Of a stretch of 42,936 bases of DNA, positions 24,144-32,966 are shown one piece after another. Origin of the DNA: Dehalococcoidia bacterium. Lineage in GTDB: Bacteria > Chloroflexota > Dehalococcoidia > Lucifugimonadales > VXLM01. Below the pieces are notes generated by a model that saw only the letters and a list, made by a program, of their open reading frames with translations, was not told where the DNA came from and did no database searches. The position numbers and the translations under genes are program-made. Positions within the stretch are counted from its first letter, which is position 1; each line of letters begins with the position of its first letter. Where the stretch lies: assembly GCA_009841605.1 (NCBI GenBank), contig VXLM01000022.1:1-42936 (forward strand), given 5' to 3'.

Positions 24144-24686
24144 CTACCGAGCCACGCTAGATACTACTGCTTGGCTGACCCAGGGTATGAAGGGGTGCCA
24201 CTCTTCCATGATGCTGCGGTGATGGAATAGCGCATAAGGGTCGGGGCGCGGCGCTTTCGGCTCCCGGGCCAAACGCATATTTGCCTCTACGGGAGTGCGT
24301 CCTGCTTTCCTATGATTACAGGGGATGCATGCTGTCACCACATTATCCCATGTCTGCTGACCGTTTTGGGACCTCGGGATGATGTGGTCAATAGTTAGAT
24401 TCTTACCCTGCGTACCACAATACTGACAAGTAAAGGCGTCTCGGTGAAAGATAGCCCGGCGAGAGAGCTTCCGCTGCATTACCGGCTTCTTGACCATGTA
24501 GAACAGCCGAATGACGGACGGGATTGTGTACGACTGCCGCACCGTGTTGATGTCACCCCGTCCGTTTGCAAGCAGTTCGGCCTTCCCCACGCCAAGTAGA
24601 ACCATCGCCCGCCTCACGTTACAGATGTTGAGCGGCTGGTAGTTCTGGTTTAGAACCAATACCGGGGTATTGAGTATCATCGTCAT
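24144..24686 (-). CDS. HNH endonuclease family protein
   Basis: A 180-residue protein with the HNH fold in the second half. CQYCG and CIPCN provide the zinc-knuckle cysteines, LTIDHIIPRSQNG supplies the DH metal site, and NHRKAGRTP ends the motif. The N-terminal half (TPVLVLNQNYQPLNICNVRR, then AMVLLGVGKAELL) is the conserved region of the widespread chromosomal HNH group often found in Chloroflexota and Actinobacteria. No mobile element or intein surrounds it. It starts 8 nt after the CvpA stop, so they are probably co-transcribed. The biological role is unknown. Confidence 0.87.
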   Translation of the reverse strand: MTMILNTPVLVLNQNYQPLNICNVRRAMVLLGVGKAELLANGRGDINTVRQSYTIPSVIRLFYMVKKPVMQRKLSRRAIFHRDAFTCQYCGTQGKNLTIDHIIPRSQNGQQTWDNVVTACIPCNHRKAGRTPVEANMRLAREPKAPRPDPYALFHHRSIMEEWHPFIPWVSQAVVSSVAR

Positions 24687-24694
24687 GGAGGGTT

Positions 24695-25255
24695 CTACCG
24701 GATACTGTCCCTCAGAGCCTCGAGCGACGTTTGGAAGTCACCCGGAATCAATCCGAGCGAGTCTCCGGGGAGAGCATATGCCCCTTGTACGAACAGGGGC
24801 ACGAAAGCTGAATCGATTAGTGCCGTTTCAAGGCCTTCTCGAACGCTCTCGTCCGTCGAGTCGAAGCTGTACGTTAGGCGCATTATACCAACGAGCAGCG
24901 CTCCTGACACGGCAACTCCGAGGACGAGCCCCACAATCAGGCCGCCAACTCGGTCCACGGCGTTTGAAGCGCCCATGGTGCCGACCCCAAGCCCTTTTCG
25001 GATGGACGGCCATATCATCGCGCCGAGATAGACGACAATGCCCATGATGACGGTAAATGAGACCACTGTAGCGATCTGGTCGTCTTCAAGAAAGAGCTCG
25101 AAGACCATACCCACGAGCGATCCAAGCTGGGCGGCGGCCAGCCATCCGAGGAAGACGACAACCGTACAATAGAGAGCCCCGAGGATACCTATCCGCAGAC
25201 CTACCACTAGCCCAATGACCAAGATGGCGATGAGGATGAAATCTAGCCAGTTCAC
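24695..25255 (-). CDS. CvpA family membrane protein
   Basis: A 186-residue protein with four predicted membrane helices and the CvpA opening pattern (MNWLDFILIAILVIGLVVGL, then RIGILGALYCTVVVFLGW). A conserved NAVDRVGGLIVGLVLG precedes the last helix. The C-terminal 55 residues are soluble. Known homologues are needed for colicin V production and linked to envelope stress or purF expression in enterobacteria; here the role is unassigned. It heads a short minus-strand pair with the HNH gene. Confidence 0.8.
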   Translation of the reverse strand: MNWLDFILIAILVIGLVVGLRIGILGALYCTVVVFLGWLAAAQLGSLVGMVFELFLEDDQIATVVSFTVIMGIVVYLGAMIWPSIRKGLGVGTMGASNAVDRVGGLIVGLVLGVAVSGALLVGIMRLTYSFDSTDESVREGLETALIDSAFVPLFVQGAYALPGDSLGLIPGDFQTSLEALRDSIR

Positions 25256-25358
25256 GGACTGTATTTCCAGGTATTATCCACGTCTTGGACTTTTTCGGAG
25301 TTTATCACAGCCCTCGCGGGAAGGTACACACGCTTCCGGCGCTGGACTGGAGACCGTC

Positions 25359-26147
25359 TCAGAGCAGCCAGGCAATGAGCGCACCGACGATAATTACTAC
25401 GCCGACGGCGGTTACAAACCATCCGAGGTTCATCTTTGCGGCGGCCGCCATCAGGGCCTTGATCGTCAACAGCCCGACGACGAATGCCACGAACGCCGCG
25501 AGGATGGCTTCTGCCTCAAAGACAAGACCAGATTCGACACCGACGTATATGGAGGCGGCCAGACTTGCGGGGACGCTCAGCAGAAAGCTCAATGTCAAAG
25601 CTCGCTTGCGGTCGACTCGTCGTGACAGCAGCGCGGCCACGGTCATGCCGGAGCGACTGAGGCCGGGAATCACCGCGAGGCCCTGCGCCACACCAACGAG
25701 CAGGGAGTCGAGCAAGTTCAGTTCTTCTCGAACATGCTTGTCCAACTCTTCTCGCCGCCTCAGTTGCATGTATCCGGTTACAAGCATAAAGCACCCGATC
25801 AGACCGGTTGCCGCCGTGCCGCCGACGGAGGAAATATCACTCAGGGTAAGTAAGAGGGGTAAGCCGACAACGCCGCTGATAATCGTCGCCACTACGAGGA
25901 ACCGGACGGTTGGCGACGGGGTCTGCGGCCTAGCCAGGAACTCTCGCACGATGTCTATGATGTCGCGTCGCAGGGCGATGAGAACAGATGGAACGGTGCC
26001 CAGATGGAGCCAGAGCGCGAATCGGACGGCCTCATCGAGCGAGGCATCGAATATGAGGGCGTAGGCTCCGGCAACGACGCCTTCGGAGCTTACCGGCAGC
26101 CACTCGACAAACCCTTGGAGAAACCCGAGTACGGCTGCGGTCGCCAT
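25359..26147 (-). CDS. uppP: Undecaprenyl-diphosphatase
   Basis: A 262-residue BacA/UppP membrane enzyme that dephosphorylates undecaprenyl diphosphate to recycle the cell-wall lipid carrier. Both catalytic motifs are present: the E/Q-rich N-terminal box (LQGFVEWLPVSSEG) and PGLSRSGMT in the middle. About seven to eight hydrophobic helices match the family. The ATG is at 26147; a promoter-like sequence lies about 50 bp upstream. Confidence 0.93.
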   Translation of the reverse strand: MATAAVLGFLQGFVEWLPVSSEGVVAGAYALIFDASLDEAVRFALWLHLGTVPSVLIALRRDIIDIVREFLARPQTPSPTVRFLVVATIISGVVGLPLLLTLSDISSVGGTAATGLIGCFMLVTGYMQLRRREELDKHVREELNLLDSLLVGVAQGLAVIPGLSRSGMTVAALLSRRVDRKRALTLSFLLSVPASLAASIYVGVESGLVFEAEAILAAFVAFVVGLLTIKALMAAAAKMNLGWFVTAVGVVIIVGALIAWLL

Positions 26148-26195
26148 CTCAGAGTCTCACTGGTCGATGTCGAAGCGGCTGATCCATTTCGGACA

Positions 26196-26224
26196 ATAAT
26201 CGACGAATGTGGTGAGCGCGTCAA
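26196..26224 (-). promoter_or_regulatory. uppP promoter
   Basis: On the minus strand TTGACG (26219-26224, five of six matches) is followed after 17 bp by GATTAT (26196-26201, four of six). The leader to the uppP ATG at 26147 would be about 42 nt. Confidence 0.45.
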
Positions 26225-26265
26225 CCAAGAGTAGGAAGGTATTGAGTCAGAAAGCGGAACCGAGG

Positions 26266-26856
26266 CTATTCATTGCCGGCGAGGGAAATTTCAGCCAGAG
26301 AGGTGTATTGCGGCCCTTGCGGTCGAAGGACGCTTCGTATGAGGCTGACACGATCCGCTGGAATCAAAAGCCCGGACCGAAACTCCGCGGAAAAGAGTGC
26401 TTCCGCAGCCTTCCGGCGGTCGGCGTGTGAGGCGTGATCGCGTATTCGCGCGATGGTCAGATGCGGTCTGAATTCGCGGGTGTCGGGCTTGATGTCGATT
26501 TGCCCGAGCGCTGCCTCTATACGCCGGTGGATGTCCTGGAGAGGCGCAACGTCCCCGTCCAGTCCGACCCAGAGGACGCGAGGACTCCTGTTGTTGGGAT
26601 ACGCACCGACGTTTCCCAGGCGCAGCGTGAACGGACGAATCGATGTGACGGTGTGCGTGACGGTATCGACTATCGACTCAACTTGCCGGGCGTTTATGTT
26701 GCCGAAGAACTTCAGAGTGAGATGCATGTTTTCGGGTCTGACGGGCTTGAATCCGCCAACCCTGGCCTGAGCCATCTGGTCGGTGAGATGACCCAAAGCG
26801 GCAGTCACGTCGTCCGGGAGCCGGAGGGCTAGAAACGCGCGAATATCGTCTCTCAT
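26266..26856 (-). CDS. thpR: RNA 2',3'-cyclic phosphodiesterase (2H family)
   Basis: A 196-residue 2H phosphoesterase with both catalytic HxT motifs: MHLTLKFFG and HLTIARIRD. The N-terminus RAFLALRLPDDV and the RPENMHLTLKFFGN block are typical of the ThpR/LigT group, which opens 2',3'-cyclic phosphates and in vitro joins tRNA halves. Cytoplasmic. It lies upstream of uppP on the same strand with about 118 bp between them. Confidence 0.92.
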   Translation of the reverse strand: MRDDIRAFLALRLPDDVTAALGHLTDQMAQARVGGFKPVRPENMHLTLKFFGNINARQVESIVDTVTHTVTSIRPFTLRLGNVGAYPNNRSPRVLWVGLDGDVAPLQDIHRRIEAALGQIDIKPDTREFRPHLTIARIRDHASHADRRKAAEALFSAEFRSGLLIPADRVSLIRSVLRPQGPQYTSLAEISLAGNE

Positions 26857-26976
26857 TCGCTTTTACGCAATTCGGTGGGGACCTCCTCGGCCGGGTTTTC
26901 CTAGTATATTCCTCATAGTTAAATACGAAGCAGCGACCATCCTTGGTTTCGGCGTGTGCGGAGCGGCGGGGTTTGC

Positions 26977-27292
26977 ATGACCGTCCACGATGACATACCC
27001 TACCCGTCCATGTTCCGTGGCGACGTGCGGAGGAGCGATGACCGGTGAGATCATCGGAATGGAAGACATGATGGCAATCTACGAGGTCACCGACCGATTC
27101 GAGATCGACCGCGAGACGATCAGCGTTCCGTTGGAGAAGGCGGGTGACGGGTCTGTGACGGCGAATGAGGACGGCAGCATCGAATCGTTGCGCCCGTGTC
27201 GATGCCGATAAGGGACTGGCAGCCTACACTGGAGGACGGCATTCAAGGGCTTGGTTTTTCGCTCGGCGACGACGGCGAGCCGTGGGACTAGC
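26977..27292 (+). pseudogene. Broken small reading frames, probable gene remnant
   Basis: Three overlapping short frames in sequence look like one decayed gene. MTVHDDIPYPSMFRGDVRRS runs from 26977 to a stop near 27050. MTGEIIGMEDMMAIYEVTDR, then FEIDRETISVPLEKAG, runs from ATG 27038 to 27211. In another frame, IVAPVSMPIRDWQPTLEDGI, then QGLGFSLGDDGEPWD, ends at the TAG at 27290-27292. Joining the last two by one frameshift near 27175-27190 gives a smooth acidic sequence. GGAGG lies 4 nt before the ATG at 27038. I do not recognise the family, and a short real gene is possible. Confidence 0.35.
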
Positions 27293-27305
27293 GAGGTAGT
27301 CTTCT

Positions 27306-28490
27306 ATGCGTTGGTGTTCGGCAGTCTCGGAAAGCTCGTCTCTCGACTCGGCAATTGTCGAGTGCGGGCAGGCAATGCGCGATGAGATGGGACACGTGGA
27401 CACTGATCTGGTGGTGGTGTTCGTCTCTCAACATCATGCGTCCGGATTCGACCGAGTACCGGAGTTAGTTCGCAAAGAATTCCCCCACGGGGCGCTTGTA
27501 GGCTGTTCGGCAGGTGGGGTCATCGGGGCGGGGCAAGAGGTCGAGCACAGACCTGGCATGGCAATAGCCGCTGCACACCTACCTGATGTGAATGTAGCTC
27601 CGTTCCGGGCCGAGACATCGGAGTTGCCCGATGCCGATGCCCCGCCCGATCGTTGGAAGGAATTGTTTCACACTCAGAGTCACGATGAAGCTCACTTCGT
27701 ATTGCTCGTCGATCCCTTCTCGTTCGACCCCGAACAGTTTGTGATGGGACTGGACTTCGCATACCCGTCAAGCTCGAAAATTGGAGGAATGGCGAGCGGA
27801 GGGCAGCGACCGGGCGGGAACGCGCTGTTTCTAGACGACGAGGTCTATCGTTCAGGGGCGGTTGGCGTGGCGCTCAGTGGGAACGTAACCGTCGATACGA
27901 TCGTCGCCCAGGGCTGCCGTCCGATAGGGCGGCCGATGCAGGTGACATCCGTCAATCGGAACCTTTTGACCGGCCTCGATGACGAGAAACCAATTGAGGT
28001 TCTGCAACGGACCTACAGCGGTCTGACCGCCAGTGACCAGCGGCTTGCTCAACAAGCGGTGTTTCTGGGCATCGCCATGGACCCTATGAATGAGACCCCC
28101 CAGCTTGGCGATTTCCTGGTCCGCAACATCGTCGGTGGCGATCACGCCACAGGCGCGTTATCGGTCTCGGAGGTCCTGAGGGAAGGGCAGACGGTGCAGT
28201 TCCACGTCCGTGACGCCGCGACATCGGCACATGACCTTGATCACATGCTGACGACCTACTCGGCACGCGGTCCGATCTACGAGGAGACGGGGGCGTTGCT
28301 GTTCTCCTGTCTCGGTCGCGGCGAATATCTTTATGGCCAACCCGACCACGACACGCAGATGTTTCGTGATAAGGTTAGCCCGATGCCGTTGACAGGCTTT
28401 TTCTGTAATGGCGAAATCGGCCCCGTCGGAGGATCGACGTTTCTCCACTCGTACACAAGCTCATTCGGTATCTTTAGGCCCAAGCACTGA
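27306..28490 (+). CDS. FIST N- and C-terminal domain sensory protein
   Basis: A 394-residue soluble protein with the FIST layout. The N domain has the conserved FPHGALVGCSAGGVIGAGQE segment (residues 58-77) and SSKIGGMASGG. The C domain carries LFSCLGRGEYLYGQPDHDTQ and PLTGFFCNGEIGPVGG, the usual C-terminal hallmarks. FIST proteins are thought to sense small ligands, perhaps amino acids, and are often linked to signalling proteins. The stop codon overlaps the start of the PHP gene by one base (TGATG), indicating tight coupling. GAGGTAG precedes the ATG. Confidence 0.88.
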   Translation: MRWCSAVSESSSLDSAIVECGQAMRDEMGHVDTDLVVVFVSQHHASGFDRVPELVRKEFPHGALVGCSAGGVIGAGQEVEHRPGMAIAAAHLPDVNVAPFRAETSELPDADAPPDRWKELFHTQSHDEAHFVLLVDPFSFDPEQFVMGLDFAYPSSSKIGGMASGGQRPGGNALFLDDEVYRSGAVGVALSGNVTVDTIVAQGCRPIGRPMQVTSVNRNLLTGLDDEKPIEVLQRTYSGLTASDQRLAQQAVFLGIAMDPMNETPQLGDFLVRNIVGGDHATGALSVSEVLREGQTVQFHVRDAATSAHDLDHMLTTYSARGPIYEETGALLFSCLGRGEYLYGQPDHDTQMFRDKVSPMPLTGFFCNGEIGPVGGSTFLHSYTSSFGIFRPKH

Positions 28491-29401
28491 TGGACAACCT
28501 CTGGTACAAGGGGAACCTTCACACGCACACCTCTTCGCTCGGGTCGACTGGACCGGCCTCGCCGGAAAATGTCGTTCGTTGGTACAAGGAGCACGGCTAC
28601 GACTGGCTGGCCATCACCGACCACAATGAGCTCACCGAGTACGAAACCAACGAGTTGGTGATGGTGAGGGGCGAGGAGGTCGGCAAGCATATGCCAAGCG
28701 GAAATGGGCCGATCCACGTCAATGGCTTCGGCATAACGAGGTCGGTGGAGTTCATCGATCTGGATGAAAAGGTCCCAACAATGCAGGCCAGCATCGACGG
28801 CATTCTCGCAGCCGGCGGGGTGGCTTCGCTGAACCATCCAAACGACCGGGACAGCTTCACTCATGAGCACGCCCTGCTAACGAGCGGCGCGAGCTTCATC
28901 GAAGTGTTCAACGGCGGAGGGCCGGGGAAGAATAACGAAGGTGGGAACGGCAGACCGAGCAGCGAAGAGATATGGGACGGTGTGCTTAGTGGCGGTCAGC
29001 GTCTTTACGGCCTCGCCACGGACGACGCCCATACGTATGACGAGTTTCGGCCGGATCGCGCGAATCCCGGACGAGCATGGGTCTGTGTGCGCGTTGATTC
29101 ACTAACCGAAGAAACGATACTTGCCGCTCTGAGACAAGGGGAATTCTATGCGTCGAACGGGGTCGAGTTGCTGGACGTGACCCCAACACTCTCGGAGTTG
29201 TCCATCGAGATACGCGAGAGACCGGGCGAGTCGTTCCTCACCAAGTTCGTCGGCAAGCACGGGCGAGTGCTGTCGGAGCAGGATGGACTGCGGCCCCGAT
29301 ACATCTTCGATGGTGACGAGGGCTATGTGCGGGCGACCGTGCTGTCGTCCGGTGGCGACAAGGCGTGGGCGCAGCCGGTGTTTCTCGGATCCGACTCATG
29401 A
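28490..29401 (+). CDS. PHP-domain metal-dependent phosphoesterase
   Basis: A 303-residue protein of the polymerase-and-histidinol-phosphatase superfamily. Metal-binding motifs are visible in order: NLHTHTS (His11, His13), AITDHNELTEYE, GEEV, SLNHPND, and ATDDAHTY near residue 180. This fold hydrolyses phosphoesters; the substrate is unknown. The ATG shares its A with the TGA of the FIST gene, so the pair is likely to be made in a fixed ratio and may act together. Cytoplasmic, no signal peptide. Confidence 0.87.
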   Translation: MDNLWYKGNLHTHTSSLGSTGPASPENVVRWYKEHGYDWLAITDHNELTEYETNELVMVRGEEVGKHMPSGNGPIHVNGFGITRSVEFIDLDEKVPTMQASIDGILAAGGVASLNHPNDRDSFTHEHALLTSGASFIEVFNGGGPGKNNEGGNGRPSSEEIWDGVLSGGQRLYGLATDDAHTYDEFRPDRANPGRAWVCVRVDSLTEETILAALRQGEFYASNGVELLDVTPTLSELSIEIRERPGESFLTKFVGKHGRVLSEQDGLRPRYIFDGDEGYVRATVLSSGGDKAWAQPVFLGSDS

Positions 29402-29424
29402 TTCGTTAGGGCAGGTCGCAACCA

Positions 29425-30678
29425 CTAATACTCGAAGGGAACGGTCTCCAATTCTTCGATCGTCTCATCTTTCCTGAAGCGCCAGATGCCTATGTGACCA
29501 CGGCGCAGGTCGCCGTTATCGTCCCAGTCCAAGGTAGCAGAAGCGCCCTCATAGTCGATTTCTCCGGCTTCCGAGAGAATGCGAAGGGCAGAAGCAATAC
29601 CTTCCGAGCCAGCAAGCACAGCCTCTCCCGGCGCGCTCCCAATGGCCCGTAACCGGTCTCGTATGGCGTTGCCATCGACACCTCCGGCAGCTTGGGCTGC
29701 AAGGGCGAGGGCTATGGTCGCATCATACGTCTCGACGGCATAAGCGAAGGTTGGCAACTCGCCGTATTCTCCGATGTATGCATCAGCCCATGCAGCATAG
29801 GACGGGCTATCGGGCGCAGATGCTCCTGCCGTGCCATACATACCGCCAAGGTGGTCGCCTCCAATCGCTTTGACCAGATCCGGGCTCTTCGAAGCATCGC
29901 CGAAGACGAACTTGTCATATACGTTATTCTCAATCGCCTCTCGGATTATCGTCTCAGCTTCCGCCTCGAAGGTGATTACAACAAGAGCATGAGCGCCCGC
30001 GCTCGCCGTCTGCTGTAGCTGGGGAAGGTAGGTGATTTGATCAGGCGTGACCGCCACGGACTCAATGGGGCCTGTCCAAGCTTGTTGGAATGACTCGAAG
30101 AGGCCCTGTCCCCAAGCATCATCTCGATAGACCAAGCCGACATTGGTGAACCCCTGCTCGCGGGTAACACGCGCCAGGACCGGGCCCTGGGAGGTATCCG
30201 ACAGCGCGGTGCGGAAGAGGAAATCGTTGTCTGCAAGCGTGGTTAGCTTTGGCGAGGTAGCTGAGGGGCTAATGGTCGGAATGCCGGCTGGTCCGGTCAC
30301 CCTCTCGACAACAACCAGCGTATTTGCGCTCGAACTGGGACCAACAATGGCATGAACACCCGCGTCCTCGATCATCCGTCGAGCTTCCTCGGCGGCGATA
30401 TCAGGGTCTAAGGTCGAATCTCCCACGACCACTTCGACCGGCTTCCCAAACACGCCTCCTGCATCGTTGACGTGCTTGATCGCCAGTTCAAAGGCTTTCC
30501 GCCGGTCGTCAGCCCTTCCGGCTGGTCCGTCGCTGAAGTTCAGCAGCAGACCGATTTTCAGAGGCCCAACAGCGCTCGGCGCCGACGGCGCCGAGGGTGT
30601 GGAATCAGAACCGCAGGCAGCAATGATTCCAGCCAGCAGAATCACCACCATCCATGTTGCTACCGACCTTATAACCAT
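29425..30678 (-). CDS. Branched-chain amino-acid-type ABC substrate-binding lipoprotein
   Basis: A 417-residue type I periplasmic binding protein (LivK/AmiC-like). ATG 30678 is chosen because it opens a proper signal peptide (VIRSVATWMVVILLAGIIAA, then Cys22) and has GAGGA upstream; the longer frame back to 30858 is not coding-like. Body motifs include GPLKIGLLLNFSDG, AIVGPSSSANTLVVVERV, IPTISPSATSPKLT and GLVYRDDAWGQGLFESFQQA. It probably binds an amino acid or other small carboxylate. No permease or ATPase genes adjoin, so it is an orphan component. It is convergent with the PHP gene. Confidence 0.87.
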   Translation of the reverse strand: MVIRSVATWMVVILLAGIIAACGSDSTPSAPSAPSAVGPLKIGLLLNFSDGPAGRADDRRKAFELAIKHVNDAGGVFGKPVEVVVGDSTLDPDIAAEEARRMIEDAGVHAIVGPSSSANTLVVVERVTGPAGIPTISPSATSPKLTTLADNDFLFRTALSDTSQGPVLARVTREQGFTNVGLVYRDDAWGQGLFESFQQAWTGPIESVAVTPDQITYLPQLQQTASAGAHALVVITFEAEAETIIREAIENNVYDKFVFGDASKSPDLVKAIGGDHLGGMYGTAGASAPDSPSYAAWADAYIGEYGELPTFAYAVETYDATIALALAAQAAGGVDGNAIRDRLRAIGSAPGEAVLAGSEGIASALRILSEAGEIDYEGASATLDWDDNGDLRRGHIGIWRFRKDETIEELETVPFEY

Positions 30679-30879
30679 TGTGACATCCTCAAGCGCTGCC
30701 GTTCTCGTCCCTAGGAGCTGTAACATTCTTGAATTCCTCTTGGTTATCGTGACTGCATTTGCCATCCGCACGAACTCAGTCCTTTTCCAACCTGCCGTAA
30801 GAGCTCCGCGAATCTCCTCGACCGGCCGACCGCGCGCCAATTCTGCGACTGCGGACACGCTGCCGGTCCAAAAGTTTTT

Positions 30880-31938
30880 CTACAGTGTCCTGCCCCACGT
30901 GGCCATGAGAGGCTCCGGGGAGAGATCGACGACCCTATCGAACATGACGGACTGTCCCACCGCCTCGCAGAACTCCATGTACTGGACTCCCTCGTCAAAG
31001 GACGGATGGACGGGCGTTCCCTCGCGGATGGCCTGGATGAACTCGGCGTCGGTGGTCTGGAGGCGTATCTCGTCGGGTAGCAGTTCGATAGGCTGGATGG
31101 AGGACATGCCCGCGGTCGCGCCATGAATTTCGTCACCGAACAGGGTGTAGATGAGCGCGCCCTTGGAACCGTATAGTTCGATCTTTTGCGGGCCGGCAAA
31201 CGACGCCTCGGTGGAGAAGTGGTAGGAGGCCGTCGCGCCGCATTCGAAGTCGGCGGTTATGGATACCGAGTCGGGAACAGTGGCGTCTACCAACTCACCG
31301 TCGGCGTTTCTCACTTTGTCGAAGTGGTAGCCCGCCCTAGCCCCGATCGACGTGGCGGGGCCTACCCAGCGGTTCAGCACCTCGACCCACATACCCATGG
31401 TCAGGAGATGGAGACCGCTCACGTCGGGATCGCGACGCCAGTCGTATGAGTCCCTAGCGGCCGGTGCGGCCATGCCGACTACGCGGACCTCGCGAAGCTC
31501 TCCGATGTAGTCCTCATCGTGCAGGAGGCGAAGCATTGTGCGGTCACCCTTGAGGCCGGGAAAGGGGGGATAGAGGCACGTCACCTTGCCCGACTCAGCC
31601 GTCGCGTCCCGCATCTCTTGGGCTTCCTTGAGGTTGCGCGACATGCGCGCCTGGCACAGCACGTGCTTGCCGCCGGCCAAGCATGCGAGCGTCATCTCGT
31701 GGTGAGTGCCGGGCGGGGTCGCGATAACAACGGCGTCAATGTCCGGCGACTCGGCGATCTCCCGCCAGTCGGCGATGGCCTGAGCGAACCCGAACTCGCG
31801 GGCGATCTCTTCGGCCTTTTGTAATGTGCGGTTCCATACCATCGCTAGCTCAACGCCCTCGATGTCCTTGAGGCGGGGGATATGCCGCGACTGCGCGACT
31901 GCTCCCGCTCCGATGATTCCGACTCTTATGTTTTGCAT
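30880..31938 (-). CDS. Gfo/Idh/MocA family oxidoreductase (CQARM subtype)
   Basis: A 352-residue NAD(P)-dependent oxidoreductase. The N-terminal Rossmann domain starts RVGIIGAGAVAQSRHIP; VVIATPPGTHHEMTLACLAGGKHV is the usual dinucleotide-binding continuation. Where most members have the EKP catalytic motif, this one reads VLCQARMSRN, a variant seen in one subgroup, so the usual Lys is absent. The C-terminal beta-sheet domain is complete. Substrates in this family are sugars, inositols or related polyols. The upstream region contains a glycosidase-like gene remnant. Confidence 0.86.
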   Translation of the reverse strand: MQNIRVGIIGAGAVAQSRHIPRLKDIEGVELAMVWNRTLQKAEEIAREFGFAQAIADWREIAESPDIDAVVIATPPGTHHEMTLACLAGGKHVLCQARMSRNLKEAQEMRDATAESGKVTCLYPPFPGLKGDRTMLRLLHDEDYIGELREVRVVGMAAPAARDSYDWRRDPDVSGLHLLTMGMWVEVLNRWVGPATSIGARAGYHFDKVRNADGELVDATVPDSVSITADFECGATASYHFSTEASFAGPQKIELYGSKGALIYTLFGDEIHGATAGMSSIQPIELLPDEIRLQTTDAEFIQAIREGTPVHPSFDEGVQYMEFCEAVGQSVMFDRVVDLSPEPLMATWGRTL

Positions 31939-31993
31939 AGAGTTTTTCCTCCGTTGTTGTCGTGTGAATGGTGTGTAGGACCAGGGCGCTTCC

Positions 31994-32188
31994 CTAACTC
32001 CCGGTGCAAGCAGGTTGGCGGGGGGTTGCCGCGTACGAGGCCGGGCAAATTGGAATGCGTACAGGGCGACGGATTTGGCGCGCGACGCTGTCCAGGATAT
32101 CGACGACGTGGTCGTCGAGAAAGAGCTGCTTGGTCGAGCCGATGTGGATTGGGGCTGTTATTGACCCTCGATTCACTTTGTAGACCAA
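31994..32188 (-). pseudogene. N-terminal remnant of a glycoside-hydrolase-like protein
   Basis: The segment IGSTKQLFLDDHVVDILDSV matches the N-terminal pattern of a common family of about 400-500 residues beginning 'lGSrkQLFvDDyLi', usually annotated as glycosyl-hydrolase-like. Here it is only 64 codons, starts at TTG, and turns into unrelated sequence after RQIRRP before stopping at 31994. It is therefore a 5' stub of a deleted gene, sitting between radC and the Gfo/Idh gene. Confidence 0.5.
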
Positions 32189-32211
32189 CCTGAAGTGTCG
32201 GAGGGCTTGCC

Positions 32212-32925
32212 CTATGAGGGGAATCCCAGTCCCCTGTCCTTCATGCTGACGAAGGTCCCGCCACCGATGACGATGTGATCGAGCAGCTCGATGTCCAGCA
32301 GCTCGGCGGCCTGCTTGATTTGGCGGGTAATCATGATGTCCGGGCCGCTGGGAGAGGGATCACCCGATGGGTGGTTATGCACTACGATGATTGAGGGAAC
32401 GTTCTCAAGGACGGCGGGCTTCAAGACTTCAGCCACGCGGACCGCCGCAGAGTTAACTGTGCCTTTGTATATTTCGAGGTTGCCGACCACCTCGGAATTG
32501 GTTGATACGAGCAGTACGCGCAGGTGCTCCTGGTCTCGGTAGCGCATATCTGCCCCCAAGAGGTTATAGACATCGCGCGGGGAGTTGATCGTAGTGCGTT
32601 CTTTCGGGCTCAGTGATATGAGACGCCGCCCCAACTCGAAAGCCGCGAGAAGCTGGCATGCCTTTGCCTCGCTAATGCCGTCTTGCGAACACAATTGGGT
32701 GAAGGAAGCTTGACCCATCTTCTCAAAGCCACCGAATTCTGACACTAGCCTATAGGACATGTTCAACACACTCTCCCCCTTCATGCCCGTGCGGAGGAGA
32801 ATGGCGATCAACTCAGGGTTGCTGAGGGCAGAGACGCCGTACTTAGCGAGCCGCTCTCTGGGACGCTCGCCTTCCGGTAGATCCCGTATGAGTGTGGTGT
32901 AGGTGGAGTTGGAGGAGTTGGGCAT
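32212..32925 (-). CDS. radC: RadC family JAB-domain protein
   Basis: A 237-residue protein of normal length. The N-terminal UPF0758 region has RDLPEGERPRERLAKYG and a helix-hairpin-helix-like part (LCSQDGISEAKACQLLAAFE). The C-terminal JAB/MPN domain carries the metal motif VHNHPSGDPSPSGPD and ends with HIVIGGGTFVSMKDRGL. Despite the name, a DNA-repair role is not established for the family. It is one of the most conserved genes in this stretch. GGAAA precedes the ATG. Confidence 0.93.
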   Translation of the reverse strand: MPNSSNSTYTTLIRDLPEGERPRERLAKYGVSALSNPELIAILLRTGMKGESVLNMSYRLVSEFGGFEKMGQASFTQLCSQDGISEAKACQLLAAFELGRRLISLSPKERTTINSPRDVYNLLGADMRYRDQEHLRVLLVSTNSEVVGNLEIYKGTVNSAAVRVAEVLKPAVLENVPSIIVVHNHPSGDPSPSGPDIMITRQIKQAAELLDIELLDHIVIGGGTFVSMKDRGLGFPS

Positions 32926-32966
32926 AAATTTCCACGTAGGTAGGCGTGCAGTGATCGGGGTAATGT

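Noticed and set aside
30679-30858. Upstream extension of the type I binding-protein gene
   Set aside because: It would bury the signal peptide and lipobox 60 residues inside the protein; ATG 30678 has a ribosome-binding site.
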